Shown here in pieces: positions 1-12,162 of a DNA stretch of 64,000 nucleotides (positions within the stretch are counted from its first letter, which is position 1; the number at the start of each line of letters is the position of its first letter). A model generated the notes under the pieces. That model ran no database searches. It was not told the origin of the DNA and saw only the letters and a list, made by a program, of their open reading frames with translations. Source of the DNA: Sambucus nigra. Taxonomy: Eukaryota; Streptophyta; Magnoliopsida; Dipsacales; Adoxaceae. A program made the position numbers and the translations under genes. Location of the stretch: NCBI GenBank assembly GCA_949130495.1, contig OX422223.1, forward strand, positions 73,406,751 to 73,470,750, written 5' to 3'.

Positions 1-2539
1 TCAGATTTTATTTTTTAGCTTTAATTTTATTTGAGTCTTTACTAATTTTTTTTTTTAGGGATTCAAATTAAACACACACATTACCCCCACCTACACACTA
101 TCCTACACCCTAATCTATCCTCACCCTCGTACTACCACCCTACACCCTCACCACACACAAACATCACCTCTCCACTATTCACCTTCTTCCTCACGATCTT
201 ACCACCATTAAACAACCCCACCAAAACTCTATACCCATATCCAAACCAATAGCAACCCACAAATCCAAGAACCCATCAAAAATTCTCAAACCCCATTGTC
301 ACTACACGCCTCTCTCCCACCTAAATCCGTCACTGGCGATACCTCCTCCCTAACCCGCCTGCGTCACCCCCCCTTCTACCCCGGCGCCGACGGACCCTTT
401 TCTCCAACCCTCGCAACCCTCCACCATTTACCCCTTTAACCTCCGCCGACAAACCTCAAAAAACCGGCCGAAACCCACCTCGATCGGCGCTCCTTCAAAC
501 CTCCAATCTCACCCCTCCACCAGCGTCCTTAACCCGACGCCAGCTGCCCTCACCACTCCGGCCAACCCATTTCAACCCAACCCGATTTCCTCCATAACAT
601 ACCCATTTCAAGACCCATTTTCCAAAACCTCCAAAGCCAAAACGTTTTTGTCACCTGCCAATGTCCATTAAACCAACTAATACCCACATGTGACAATAAC
701 CCACTTATCCCTCTTAAACCAATTTATCCAAATACCCTTATAAACCCCCAACTACTAATATTAATCCAACTTCCCAAAAATGCCCCAAAACTTCTCATTC
801 TCAAATCAGATTTTATTCCTCACCTCACTTCCCACATGACTTCACACACCCCATGCACCTGTGCTCTCACATCTCCCACATGTTCATCATAGTCAATTCC
901 CATTTTTACCCCCATGCTCCATGCCTTGTATAAAATGAAGCGGAAGACCCATTTGCAAAGGATCTCAAATTTAGTTTTAAGCTTGGTGTGATAAAATTCT
1001 CTCCACCCCTCTATGTTGAGTATTTGCATTTTTAGCAAATACCTCAATATAGAGGTGTGTAGTGAAAATTATCTCTAGGATAAATTTCACCCCACCCATC
1101 TATTATGAATTTTTGCATTTTTAGCAATTAAATCATTATAGATTGATGTAGTTGAATTTATCCCTTATGGGAGGTAAATTCTAACCCATTCCTTTATGTT
1201 GAGATTTTGCATTTTTAGCAATTATCTCAATATAAATTAATGATCTTGAATTTATTTCTTTGGGTGAATTCTAATGTACAATTTTATAATTTTAGGATTT
1301 TCATTTTTAGCAAATCTCTTTTATTATTTAATTGTCCATTATGAATTCATCCACTATCCTTTTTATTTTTATTTTGTAATTTTTAGTTCAGATTCAGAAA
1401 ATAGCTTTTAGATAGGAAAAATCTAGAGAGAGAATTGTAGAGAAAAATACCATTTGTAAATAGTTTTGTTTTATTTTTTTAGATATTTGTGAGGTTAAAT
1501 ATTGATTGAGATTTAATTAAGGGTTCATTTATTTTCAAATTAATTGGATTCTCAATTGGAGGGTTGTATGCTTCTCATTTGAGGAGTGAAGTTTATTGAA
1601 TTCAAGAGATTGGTTTGATTATTCTTCTCTCTAGTCTTTTATATTAAATGCCTATTGAATATTTGTTTATTATGTTGGATACCATTTTAGGCTAAAACCC
1701 CTTTCAAGGGGTGGGGTGAAACCCTTATTTGATATTATTTTAGTTTAATTAGTTTGATTACTTGAAATATCCCTTTGAATGTTAATTTTGATCCCTCACC
1801 CTTAGATTTACGCCTCGAGAGAGGGTAAATGATTTTCGAGAGAAAATCCAAATTCTAGTTATAATACCCATTTTAGATTCGAAGTAGAGATAGTGGTTTC
1901 TTAAGTGGGGTATTATAACTTGAATTTCAACTCTAAATTTATTTTCTAAGATTGACATAAATTTTAATTGATCGATCCTAGCGAGTGATCAATTAAAAGG
2001 AGTGTTGATCTAATTTTCTGAAGTTGTGGGGTGTTAAACTTAATTTTCTAAAATATTACGATTATAATTACACTTGCAACGAGAGTTGGTTTGTAATTTT
2101 GATATTAATTTGGGAGAATTCAAATAATTAAAATAATTAATTAGAATAACTAAAATTTGTGGTGTAATCCCACTCCTTGATTGTTCTCACATTATTTACC
2201 TCACTTTATCTTTTATTTTAGTGATTACACTTTATTTTCATTTTAGTAACTTTCTAGTTAGTTGTTTTCATCTCACACTTTAGTTTAGTTAGTTTAAATC
2301 TCACCTCACCCATTTGTTTTAATATTTGAAAAGGCTAAAAAATTAGAAAAGTGAAAAAGAACAAAAAGAAAATAAAAACTGAATTACAATTGAATTTGTC
2401 TCTAGCTTACTCCCTAGGAAGTGGATTGACACCCTTACTTACCTCTATACTTGAGTTATTATATTTTGTAGGTAATTGAGGATTTTTTACTAACTTGGCT
2501 TTCAACAACAACGATATACATGCAAAAGCAAGTTATCAA
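1..2539 (+). other. Gene-free sequence, probably old LTR or leader DNA
   Basis: No credible coding frame was found. Roughly 60-800 is C-rich and T/G-poor on the plus strand. From 960 on it is AT-rich, with an array of hairpins (separate entry). The stretch 2400-2500 has the style of the U5 end of a plant Gypsy LTR: a 'gtggat...ttactta' segment of the kind that precedes the PBS in element A. No clean PBS follows. The sequence stops at about 2539 against the minus-strand Copia gag. The phrase near 975-990 resembles the sequence that follows pol in Athila-like elements. I infer a degraded Gypsy non-coding region. No partner LTR is visible, so this cannot be proven. Confidence 0.35.
1003..1317 (+). 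repeat. Tandem array of three to four hairpin units
   Basis: About 90-bp units each carry an inverted repeat around the shared loop ATTTTTA. Unit 1 has arms at 1003-1027 and 1035-1059 that pair almost completely over 25 nt. Unit 2 is centred near 1120, unit 3 near 1215, and a decayed fourth near 1300. The arms differ between units, yet each left arm still matches its own right arm. They are not explained by any coding frame. Confidence 0.7.
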
Positions 2540-3784
2540 TAGATTCTTTATAGAGTTCTTGAAAAGCATTTTGAAGTTCACTCACATTAACCACTTCTTT
2601 ATTTTCACTCTCTCTTTCTTCTCCACTCTCACTATCATCAAAAACAAGGGAATCAAAAGATTTGACCTCGGAAGTGTCATGTGTTTGAATATCTTCATGA
2701 GAAGATTCACTATCGATGCTCACATGACTAGCCATAAAAGCCACAAAAATAGGCTTAGTGGGGGAATCGGGTCCCTCTTCCTTATCACTATCACTAAGGG
2801 TCTCATTATATGAAATGGGTCATTTACCCTCTTTCGTTAGTTTAGTGGGGCACTCAGAAGCCCTATGGCCATAACCCTCACAACCAAAACACCTATTTGA
2901 CTCGTCCCTATTTAATTGTTCATTAATAGGTTTAGGGATCTTCTCGGCTTTGTCATACTTAGAAGTTTCAAATTTCTTAAAATCATTTTTAAATTTATCT
3001 TTGTTAAATTTAAGAAATTTTCTAAATTTCTGAGCAAATAAAGCCATGTCTTCCGAGTCACTATCACTCTCGCTCTCTACTACTTGTTTGACCTCTTTTC
3101 GGGTTTTTAAAGAAACGCCCTTTTCAATTTTCTTTTCAGTTTTAGAGGGAAACATGTCTAGTTCATAGGTTTGTAAATCACCTACGAGCTCTTCTAATTT
3201 CATAGAGGCTAAAGTTGGTAAAGAATTTAACACGGTCACTTTTCGAATAAATCTACCGGGTAGGGATCTTAAACTTTTCTTTACTACTAGATTGTCGGGT
3301 ATTTTCTCTCCCGAATTAAAAGATGAATTAACAATATCGAAAAGTCTAGCATATAATTCATCAAAAGTTTCTTTTTCATTCATTTTGATAGTTTCAAATT
3401 GAGTGGTGAGGTTTTGGAGTTTCGAAGCTTTAACGACACTTGTACCTTCGTGAGTGAGTTGTAAATATACCAAGCTTCTTTAGCGGTCTCACACGTCATA
3501 ATGCGTCGGAATTCATCCGGTGTGACAGCGCTAAACAAGGCATTTAAACCTCGAGAATTAAAGTTTGAAATTTTAAATTCACCCTCACTCCATCTATCGA
3601 CGGGTTTGGGAACACGCTCATTATCTACTAAATGAGTAGGTGGGGACCACCCGTTAACAACAGACATCCAAAATCTCTCGTCGATAGACTTGAGCGCCGA
3701 TTTCATTCGCGCTTTCCAATACGCGTAGTTTGAACCATCAAAAATAGGAAATTTTGAAAATGGAGAAAATTCCATTTTAGCCAA
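2540..3784 (-). pseudogene. gag: Copia gag (element G), frameshifted and 3'-truncated
   Basis: The start is the ATG at 3784, reading MAKMEFSPFSKFPIFDGSNY; the motif FDGSNYAYWK is the N-terminal DUF4219 signature. A typical UBN2 core follows (ETAKEAWYI, then in another frame LQLTHEGT and the DELYARL region). A zinc knuckle CFGCEGYGHRASEC (CX2CX4HX4C) lies near 2850-2890, and an acidic Ser-rich tail at 2500-2740. The reading frame changes near 3470, where a single base seems lost in a T run, splitting the gene at the UBN2 motif. The tail ends at about 2540 in unrelated sequence. Gag would form the virus-like particle and bind the element RNA; this copy could not make full-length protein. The family assignment is secure. 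Confidence 0.85.
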
Positions 3785-3825
3785 AAATTATTTAAAAGAT
3801 CTTTAACGAAAGAATTTATCGCTTT

Positions 3826-3839
3826 GGCTCTACTACCAA
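3826..3839 (-). other. Primer binding site of element G (Met-type variant)
   Basis: On the minus strand this reads TTGGTAGTAGAGCC, close to the common plant Copia PBS TTGGTATCAGAGCC. It lies two bases inside the LTR edge at 3842. Confidence 0.6.
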
Positions 3840-3841
3840 GT

Positions 3842-5167
3842 TGAAGAAGGATAGGCCCCAATGTTAAAATACTTAAATAATAATTTCCCTTTGGATGCCG
3901 AAGCGTAGAATGATGGTTCAACCAAAAAAAAATTAATTTCTTAACAAATTAAAAGTTAAACCGAGTGAAAATAATTAACACACACACTTATGTTAATTTC
4001 ACCTAGAAATTTTCCTAAGTCATATTTCTCAATTTTAACAAATTAGGCCAAACCAATTTTAACACATTAAATTAAAGACTTGAATTAACTACATTTACCC
4101 ATTTAATTATGTAGAACCAAATTAAATAAGAGTAGTGATTAAAACCCAATTTTATCTTGAATTACCTAAGAATGCGATCTAGGTGAGTATAAAAAGATAG
4201 AATAAATAATGAAACCACTACGCCGCGATGTATGAGGAAAAACCCAAGACGGGAAACAACCTCGGACGGCCCTAGCCTCAAATCCACTAAGTATGGAATT
4301 TACATTTATAAGATAGATGACTTACTTCCTCAACTCCAGCCCTCTCAAGCATTGACGCGTCTTCTTGTAACCACGTCCTCCTAGCGAATAACCACGGAGC
4401 TCTACCATGATCTCGGACTCACCGATCGGACAACAGGTACATCGTCAACCACACATGGTGCCTTTCACCATGTGAGAAATCCACAACTAAACAATTCTTC
4501 TTCTTTGAGGGATTTAGAAGAAAGCCCAAACTTCTCTTCAATTCGGTGTAGCGAAAAACCCGGTGCCAAACTCCAAGCAAGATGTATATATATGTGAACT
4601 TGGATAAACAAAGATATGGGTATAAAACTAAAGTGCATATGATTTTTCTTTAAAAATTGACACTTCAAAACAATGAACTTTTCCCTAAAATAATTTTGCT
4701 CTCAAACACTCTCTAGAGGTTGGTAGGATATGAAAAGTTAAGTTAAAAAAGGTTGTTCCCGCACATTATAAGTTCTGAAAAAAGTTAGTGGATAAACAAG
4801 TGGGAAATATGGGTAAAAATTGCTAAAAACTGCCAAATGTTTTTCCCGCCTGAAATCTCGTTCGCACGGCATTCTCGTTCGAATGAGTCTTCTAACGAAG
4901 TTCCAGTATGAACTCGTTAGAAGCTCGTTGGAAATCTCGTTAGAATGACCATCTCGTTTGAATGACATTTCGAGCGAAGTTCCAGTATGCCATGATGGGA
5001 AGCCATTGGCAATCTCGTTCGAACGACAATCGCGTTCGAACGACACTTCGAACGAACTCACAGAATGTTCAAAAATTCTTTTTAAGCCTAGAAACTTTGA
5101 TATACTTTATATATAAGTTTTAATAGAAAACATTCTGAAAACAAAACACAGGTTTAAAAACCTAACA
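3842..5167 (-). repeat. 5' LTR of element G
   Basis: The inner edge ends in CA on the minus strand, next to the PBS. The outer edge at 5167 is the first plausible TG terminus (TGTTAGG on the minus strand) and is uncertain because no second copy is present. The U3 half contains the TCGTTCGAACGA cluster. A duplicated block of roughly 80 bp, starting with GAAGTTCCAGTATG, is seen near 4898 and 4976. Confidence 0.5.
4858..5056. repeat. Cluster of TCGTTCGAACGA-type palindromes
   Basis: About eleven variants of the dyad TCGTTCGAACGA occur within 200 bp (for example CTCGTTCGAATGA, CTCGTTAGAATGA, CGCGTTCGAACGA, TTCGAACGAA). Many copies differ by single changes. The same motif clusters in the LTRs of elements B and E. 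Confidence 0.75.
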
Positions 5168-5481
5168 CCCAATATTAACCGTTCCAAGCTCCTATATATA
5201 TATATATATGTAATGCATTCATACCTTGGGAGCATGGAATCACTATTGATGACGTAGAAACGGGGCACTTAAACTCGGCATTTTGATGAAGCTTTATACA
5301 CTTGGCCGCTACGTCTTCAACAAACACGTTATAGGCTTGAAAGATGATCAATATACTCTATCATATGACTCAAAAGTTTTTGTCCGGAATTGAGCCAAAA
5401 CTACAAAGGACTCAATTGGAAATTTGCCTCCTTACATGGTCTTCATTGGTTGAGACCTTATCTACTTCTTCTCTATGTACT
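5168..5481 (-). other. Junction segment: unassigned DNA, then end of element C gag
   Basis: On the minus strand, 5481 to about 5395 continues element C Gag: frame continuity with 13740 gives the HLNEYIEKK stretch and then a weak match in an adjacent frame. From 5395 down to 5168 I see nothing recognisable, apart from a (TA)n run at about 5192-5211. 5477-5481 is the GTACT target duplication of element A. Confidence 0.4.
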
Positions 5482-7074
5482 TGACGTGACTCAGAAAGTG
5501 TCTCAGAAGTGCGTACTCTTTAGGCTCAAGTGCAAGCCTATCACGTCAGTAATAAACCCGGTAAGTCGGGATCATATCCACATGAAAATAGGACAACAGA
5601 GTTGTAACGACATTGAACAGACGAAGGAATCCTAACTTTAACCCTAAAGGAAAAGGAAAAGGTGATTTGATTTGTGGAATAAATACACTAGATGCAATTG
5701 TGAAATTATGAAAAAATGTAACTATTCTAAATTACCTAAAATACTGATGAAGAATAATTTGAAATATTAAACTATATGATGAAGAAAACAGGACGGGAAT
5801 AAAATCCCCCAACCCTAGTGTATTGAATGTATAAAACTAATCATAAATTTAAATGACTAATTAGACCCAGAATTTAGTACTCCCAAGCATTACGTATATG
5901 AGGTTCAAGCTCGCACCATACATAATCAGAGGACGAGTAAATCGGTATTGCGATAGTTACACTCGAATTGCATTCTAAACATCCCAGTTACCCTGAAGCA
6001 AATGAGATCCAAACATCTACAATTGTTGCGATACTACGCAATACGGTCGTAATCAAATCATTAAATTTAGAGGATTAATTTTATACACATGCAACTACCA
6101 CATCAGGTTGAGTTCATGTATCCCGACCTTAGAAAATCTAGCCTAACATGCTGAAACTAATGAAAATGATTTTTGAATTGCAGTAAATCATGATTAAACT
6201 AAGAAAGAATTGTATAATGATGTATAAAGAAGATTAGATAGAATAAATTAACCACTAATCTTACCAAATCACTAAAAGCATCAATTAAAAATAATTGTAA
6301 TCACAGAAATCTGAACAATCTTCAATCTTGGAATTAAATTTATAATCAATCTTCAAACTAGGGTTTTACTGAAAAGAATGGAAAATTAGATAGATTCTCC
6401 GTCCTTAAAATGATACTGAATCGGGTTTAAATACTGTACAAGACTCCAAGAGTTTTAGCTGAACTAGGACTCTCCATTAGAGGAAGAGTAAAAAATCAAA
6501 ATTCGACGGTCGGATCGGTCCGGTCCTCCTTCGGTTCGCTCTGGATTGAATCCGGATCGGTTCGTTTATTTCTTGGTCGGATCGATTCGGTATGGATCGA
6601 TTCGTTTATTTTTCTTCAGTTTTGATCCGTCTTCGGTCCGGGGTTCTCTTGAAATTGGCATTTCGGATCGGTCCGATCCGGATCGGTCCGATATTGCTTT
6701 GACTTTTTCTTCAAGCTTTGACTGCTCATAACTTTCACACCGGGACTCTGATTGAGGTACCGTTTTTTCCAATGTTCTTGAAATTTAGATTTATTCAATT
6801 TTCCAGTTGGCCCCACCTTTGGACTAAGGCTAGAAAATTACGAAAATGGCCTTTAACTCCCCATTTCTTAATTTTCTTTCACTGTTTTAAGTTCTCTTTG
6901 GCACTAACTTGCATGAAATACCTGTAAAACACCTAAGTAATGCACAAAATACGAAATAATTTCCAAAAAGGGTTATTAGCATAAATATGAGACAAATCCA
7001 AGATATTTAGACCGCACGAGATCATAAATATACCGAAATTAAGGGGATAAATGTGAAGAATTTATGCCTAATCA
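5482..7074 (-). repeat. 3' LTR of element A (1593 bp)
   Basis: The plus strand begins TGACGTGACTC and ends GCCTAATCA. The match to 12163-13739 runs full length with scattered substitutions, roughly 95% by eye. 6500-6700 holds a cluster of CGGATCGGT/TCCGATCC words, one unit more than the other LTR. Confidence 0.9.
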
Positions 7075-7082
7075 AACTCCCC
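7075..7082 (-). other. Polypurine tract of element A
   Basis: AACTCCCC on the plus strand is GGGGAGTT on the element strand, directly abutting the LTR. This is the usual primer for plus-strand DNA synthesis. Confidence 0.75.
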
Positions 7083-8825
7083 TAACTTAAAACTTTGCGC
7101 GTCCCGAGCGATGTAAAAAAATGAGAGGATGTGTTAAGGAACCTTCAAAAACTTTATTGGGATAGAATACCTTTTTCTCAGGCAAGCGATTGCATTTAGC
7201 GTATGCAACAAGACTTTAAACCCTAGGTTACCCTAGTAGGACGAGTGGTGTCTTGTGAGGGTTTGTAGTGAATATACCCAAAAAATTCGTTATTGACTCA
7301 AAGAAAAATCAAAATACCTAAAAATTGTAAAATTTAAACTCCCCAAAAATGGTCACCACAAATTCATATTTAAGATTCTCAAATCATAGTGTGTGTGTGT
7401 GTGTGCGAAGCCAAAAATTGAACCGCTAACTTCCACCGATTGATTATTACGTTACTTTCTGGAAACTTGTTTTGATTCAAATGCTCATGGATGCTCTCTC
7501 AAACGAATCTCTCGGATTGTGTCTATTCTCTCGGTATGCATGATAAAAAGAGTAAATATAATGGACGCAAAGTCACGGACACAAATTGAAAGATGAAAAT
7601 ATATTGTGAATGGATCTCATCATCGGAATACGGTCATTGGAAAACGGGAACATCGCCTCTTTTTCACACATTTAATCTCTTTTATTATCTTTTGGGTCTT
7701 AGCTCTCCACGCGATAATTAATTTATCAATCCGGACTCGGTTAGGACTTTTTCGAGCTATAGGTGTATTGGGTAACATGGAAATGGTTGGGAAATTCGGA
7801 GTTGGAATTTTTTTCTTATGATGTCCCTTAATATTTTTTTGGGCTTTTGCTCATCTTCTATTCCTTTTCTCTATTTTTTTTTTGTTTTTCACTTATTTTA
7901 CTTTTCTTGCTATTTTTGTTGAGCATTTCTATTCTTTTTCTTGCACCTTTTTAAGCACTTTTTGGACTTTAATGAATATTCTATTTTCGCAATTCCAGGC
8001 TACTTGGGTTTTTCGAGTTACCAAATGAAAATGAAAAATTTTATTTGGCTCAATTGGGTTATCAAAGGGATAATTTTTCACATCTTTTTATGGCTAATGC
8101 TTTTGGGTAACAAATTATGGCCTACTTCATTGTCCGAATTACTTATTAATTTACCATATGCATCTCAAGATTAATTTAATTTAGAGATTTGTAGCGCGCT
8201 TTTCGAGGCAACATTCCATTTTCCATTACCGATCAAAACAATAAAATAGAGATCATCAACGACTTTTTAAAACGCTGAAATGAACTTTGAGTTAATTATT
8301 AACTGGAATTGATTTAAAATGCTCTCAAAAAAATATAGGCTCGAAATCTCACCGGTTTGTTAATCTCCATACTTATTCGTTAAGTCGTCAATTTTCGCTC
8401 AATTTTCATCTTTGGTCAATTTTGGCTTTGTGTATTTGAATTTTACAACTTGAGACTTTAAACCGACTTTTAATGATATTTTTGAAAAAATTAAATTCTA
8501 ATATTTATTTATTTTGAACAAAAATATTTTTGGGTTTTTCAAAATTTTATGATTTTTTTGAAATTTTTGGGCATTTTTGAAAAATTGTGACGTTTTAGAA
8601 ATACGCACTTGTGACCCCCTAACTTAGACTTTTGCATTGTTCTCAAGTAAAAAGGACCAAAATCTAACTCAAATCGAATTAAAAGTGCGGAAAAATAAAA
8701 CAAACAAATTAGAACATAAATGCGGCATGACACTATCTGACACTCATACATGACTCAAAATTACAAAAAAATCAAATCACCCCATACTCGTCGGGGGTGC
8801 GACAACCTCTCATCTCTCCACAGAC
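7083..8825 (-). other. Non-coding tail of element A
   Basis: AT-rich sequence between the spacer and the 3' LTR, with no frame resembling pol. On the minus strand near 8620-8650 it reads AAAAGTCTAAGTTAGGGGG, the kind of phrase that follows pol in Athila-like elements. This suggests the whole RT-integrase block was removed while the downstream UTR stayed. A short (GT)n run lies at about 7388-7405. Confidence 0.6.
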
Positions 8826-11800
8826 TCACCTGACCCCACTCACGGTATCCGATGCTCTCCTTGTTTCTCCCGTCCTAGGATTATAAACCAGCAATCGGAA
8901 TAAGTTGGGAGCTCGCCCATAGATAAAGGAAAGACCGGGAGGCTCATCGTAACTAATCGGAAAGGGATCCTCATGATGCTGACTCAAAGCGTGGCCTGCG
9001 TGCGCTGACTCGGAGGGAACACCTAGGTTTATTTCAATGTTTAGGATGCATGGGTCGGGCTCTAAGTCAGACGAGACTTGAGTCTTATCTTCAATTACCT
9101 CTGAGGATTCAAGTTGCATGGGTGGATGGTCATTGGGAAGAGACTCATCAATTTTATCTTTCCACTCGCTCTCCCCTAAATGACTCCCTAAGTCTCATAG
9201 GGGTTGGATTTTTTTGTGAAGGATCTCATTCACCTGTCCGAATTCTCTCTCAACTTCCGTTAGGCTCAACTCCTCTAGCTCTCTCTCTCTTGCTTTGTTT
9301 CCACGTTCTTTCTTCCTTGCTCCATCTCAAAATTATTAGGTGGTGTGGGTGGGTAGTAGTTAAGGAATAAAGTATCTATCGTGTCTCTCCATTCGCTCTC
9401 CTCTAAGCACTCATATAGACCTCTCCCTATACCCTCTAAATTGTCGCTCTCACTCGATGTAAAAAGGCATACCCCTATCGGCTCTCGCGTGTGGGTCCTC
9501 CCATGGTCGTGTGATGCTCCTAAAAGATTCGTCTCTCGCGGTTCTCTTTCGTCACCCTCGTTCTCGATATTATTAAAAATATTTGTATCGAGGGTCATGT
9601 TCCCAAATGTTAATTGCATACGCCCATTCTAAGTATTGATAAGTTCATTAGCCGTAGCTAAGAATGGGCGAGCAAGGATAATGGGAACATGATTGCTCGG
9701 GAGAATGGAGGGCTCCTTGTCCCAAATGACAAAGTCCACCGGGAAGTAAAAAGTGTCTATTTGGACAATCACATCCTCAATGATTCCCCGAGGAATCTTC
9801 ACAGAGCGATTCGCGATCTAGAGAGTCATATTTGTGGGCATGAGGGCTCCCAAATCGAGTTTCTTGTAGATGAAATAGGGTAGAATGTTAACACTCGCTC
9901 TTAAATCCATTAATGCCCTTTCGATTTAGTTCTTCCCCATGATGCACGAAATGGTGGGTGCACCCGGATCTTTATACTTTAATGGAAGGTCACTCGATAA
10001 AACTGAACTGACATTCTGGTCCAAAAAGACATTCTTATTTACCTTTAGCTTGCGTTTCACCATGAGTAAGTCCTTAATGAACTTAGCGTATGCGGGAATT
10101 TCTGTATGGTCTCGAGAAAAGGTAAATTTATCTTTACTTGCTTGAGGGCATCCAAAACATCATCATGAGAAGTATCTTTGGAGTGCGTGACCAATCGTTG
10201 AGGGTATGGGGCAGCGGTAGGGGGTTTTACCATGACCTTGGGTCCGCTAGTGTTTTCTTTTTCATCACTCTCAATCGAAGGGGCATCTTCGGCCTCTTTC
10301 ATGCCGGGCGAAACCTCCTTATTTTTAGGTACGTCTTGTGGGGGAGGTGACAAGTCAACTACTCTCCCACTACGTAGAGTGGTAATTATGCTACATTGCT
10401 CCGGATGGTCATGGGGTGTGGTGCTAACACTAGTTTGACCTTGGGGAGGTCTTTGACCCTGGGAAGGAAACTTGCCCTTCTCTTGGATACTTAACGAAGA
10501 TTGCATTTTTGAAATAGTCGCATCCATGTCGCTGATCAGGCAATCATATCTAGCATTGGTTGCATTCTGGTTATTGATATATAGGTTTATCGTATCCTCG
10601 AGATTTCTCTACGGTGGAGTGATATATGGCCCTGGAGGTGGTGGTTCTTGCACATGTCCTTGCATGTGTGGTGCTTGTTGGAAGTGCGATGGTGGAGGAT
10701 GGGAAACATGTGAATGAGGATTCATTGCTGCATTTTGTTGCCCATAGTTAAAACCAGGATGGTTTTTCCATGAAGGGTTGTAAGAATTCCCGTGGGGTGC
10801 ACCGAAATCACCCTTAAATCCTCCTATACCAATCACTTGTTCTTAAAGCATCGCTTTGTAGGCGGGTATCGTCGGGCATTCCTCTGTTGAATGCCCCTCC
10901 TCACAAATAGCACATACCCTCTCAATGGGGTTTGGGATGGATCCAGTTGGTCCTCTTCCATATACCTCCCGTAGGTCTCGCAGTCCTTTATCAAGTATAT
11001 CTAATCGACTGTCTGTCATAGAATTCTTTTCTACGTGAAATAGGCTGGACGCCGATGGAGTGGTGGTCACTTGGCGATTTTTATTTTAAGCTTTAGGGTT
11101 AAATATATCCCAGGATTGGGTAGTCTCGGTGACATACCTCAGGTTCAGCTCAACATCGTGGGCGTCTAAATCGACAAATGGACCACTACCCATAGTTTCA
11201 ACGAGTGGTTTAGAGTTAACGTTCAGCCCATTATAGAGGAAGGAAATGATTTACGGTGTATCAAATCCATGATGGGGGCACGAAGTAATTAACTCATTGA
11301 AACGCTAGTAACATCGATGAAACGACTCATTTTCCAATTGTCTGAAAGCTTGAATTTGAGCCTTTATGGAGATTGTTCGATGTGTGGGAAAGAATTTCTT
11401 GAGAAATTTATATTGCAACTCATTCCAAGATGCAATCGATCTTGGAGGTAATGAACATAGCCAGGTCTTAGCCTTATCTTTTAGCGAGAATGGAAAGAGT
11501 TTGACGCAGATCACCTCTTGTGTGCAAGTTTGGTCATTGAGAGTTTCACACACATCCTCAAATTCCCTGATGTGGAGATATGGCTTTTCAGAATCCATAC
11601 CATGGTAGTAGGGGAGCATCTGGATCATCCCATTTTTAAACCAAAATTGCCCTTCATTATACGGGAGTATAATGCATCCCAGAGTGATAGTGCGCTCGGG
11701 ATATAAGATCTCTCTCAAAGGGCAGTATGGGGCCTCTTCCTCACCGATGGTTGCACTACCGTGTTGCGACATGTCTCTCTATCTTAATGACTCGGTATCC

Positions 11801-12012
11801 TCACTTGGTATGCTCAGGGCGTGCTCTGAAGTGTGTCCTAAGAAGGAAAACGGAGTGTTATTTGAGATTGAGTGTGACGGTGTGGGAGGTGGAACCCATA
11901 ATTGTGGAGCGTTAGGAGTGTGAGGGCTATCAGGGTCGTACTCAACTATTGGATTTTCGTGAATGTGGGTTGGAGTATTGTGGGGAGTTGGAGTGAGTTC
12001 AAAATTTTGCAT
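8826..12012 (-). pseudogene. gag-pro: Athila-like gag-protease (element A), multiple stops
   Basis: The start is the ATG at 12012 (MQNFELTPTP). An in-frame TAG near 11781 separates the N-terminal part from the Retrotrans_gag core (LFPFSLKDKAKTWL, SWNELQYKFLKKFFP, 11305-11772). Next come a shortened zinc knuckle (CAICEEGHSTEEC, near 10910), the SYNPSWKNHPGF segment (10609-10836) and the KGKFPSQ/TTLRSGR region (10057-10527). The protease follows at about 9620-10095: YKDPGAPTISC, then the active-site region MDLRASVNILP, where the family norm is LDLGAS, so the catalytic glycine is lost. ARPFLATANELINT and MQLTFGNMTLDTNIF follow. At least four stops lie inside the protease. 8826-9270 is an acidic spacer with two similar ESEW(R/K)D blocks. 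No RT follows. This is a dead copy; the family is certain. Confidence 0.88.
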
Positions 12013-12139
12013 TAATAGCTTATGAGAGATGACGATGAATCTTTTAGTACTTTTTCAAATTTTTATATGTTTTTAGATTTTTGGAAATTTTTTGTCAAAG
12101 TTTGAGATTGAATTAATCTAATCCTAAGTCTACCTAATT

Positions 12140-12156
12140 CCCCGGCAACGGCGCCA
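12140..12156 (-). other. Primer binding site of element A (tRNA-Asp type)
   Basis: The minus strand reads TGGCGCCGTTGCCGGGG. The plus strand is identical to the 3' end of plant tRNA-Asp with its CCA. Six bases separate it from the LTR edge. Confidence 0.9.
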
Positions 12157-12162
12157 AAAACT

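Larger units (their letters stand above)
2540..5167 (-). mobile_element. Truncated Copia retrotransposon (element G): LTR, PBS, gag
   Basis: Read on the minus strand, this has an LTR (about 5167 to 3842), a Met-type PBS variant and a Gag gene that stops abruptly near 2540. Protease, integrase, RT and the second LTR are missing, so no target duplication can be checked. The Gag is of the DUF4219/UBN2 type found in SIRE-like plant Copia elements and resembles that of element B in this window. The left edge is set by loss of Gag similarity; the right edge by a possible TG terminus. Both are approximate. Confidence 0.75.

Noticed and set aside
12140..12156. Possible tRNA-Asp gene fragment
   Set aside because: Only the 3' end of the tRNA is matched, at the exact spot of a primer binding site next to an LTR.
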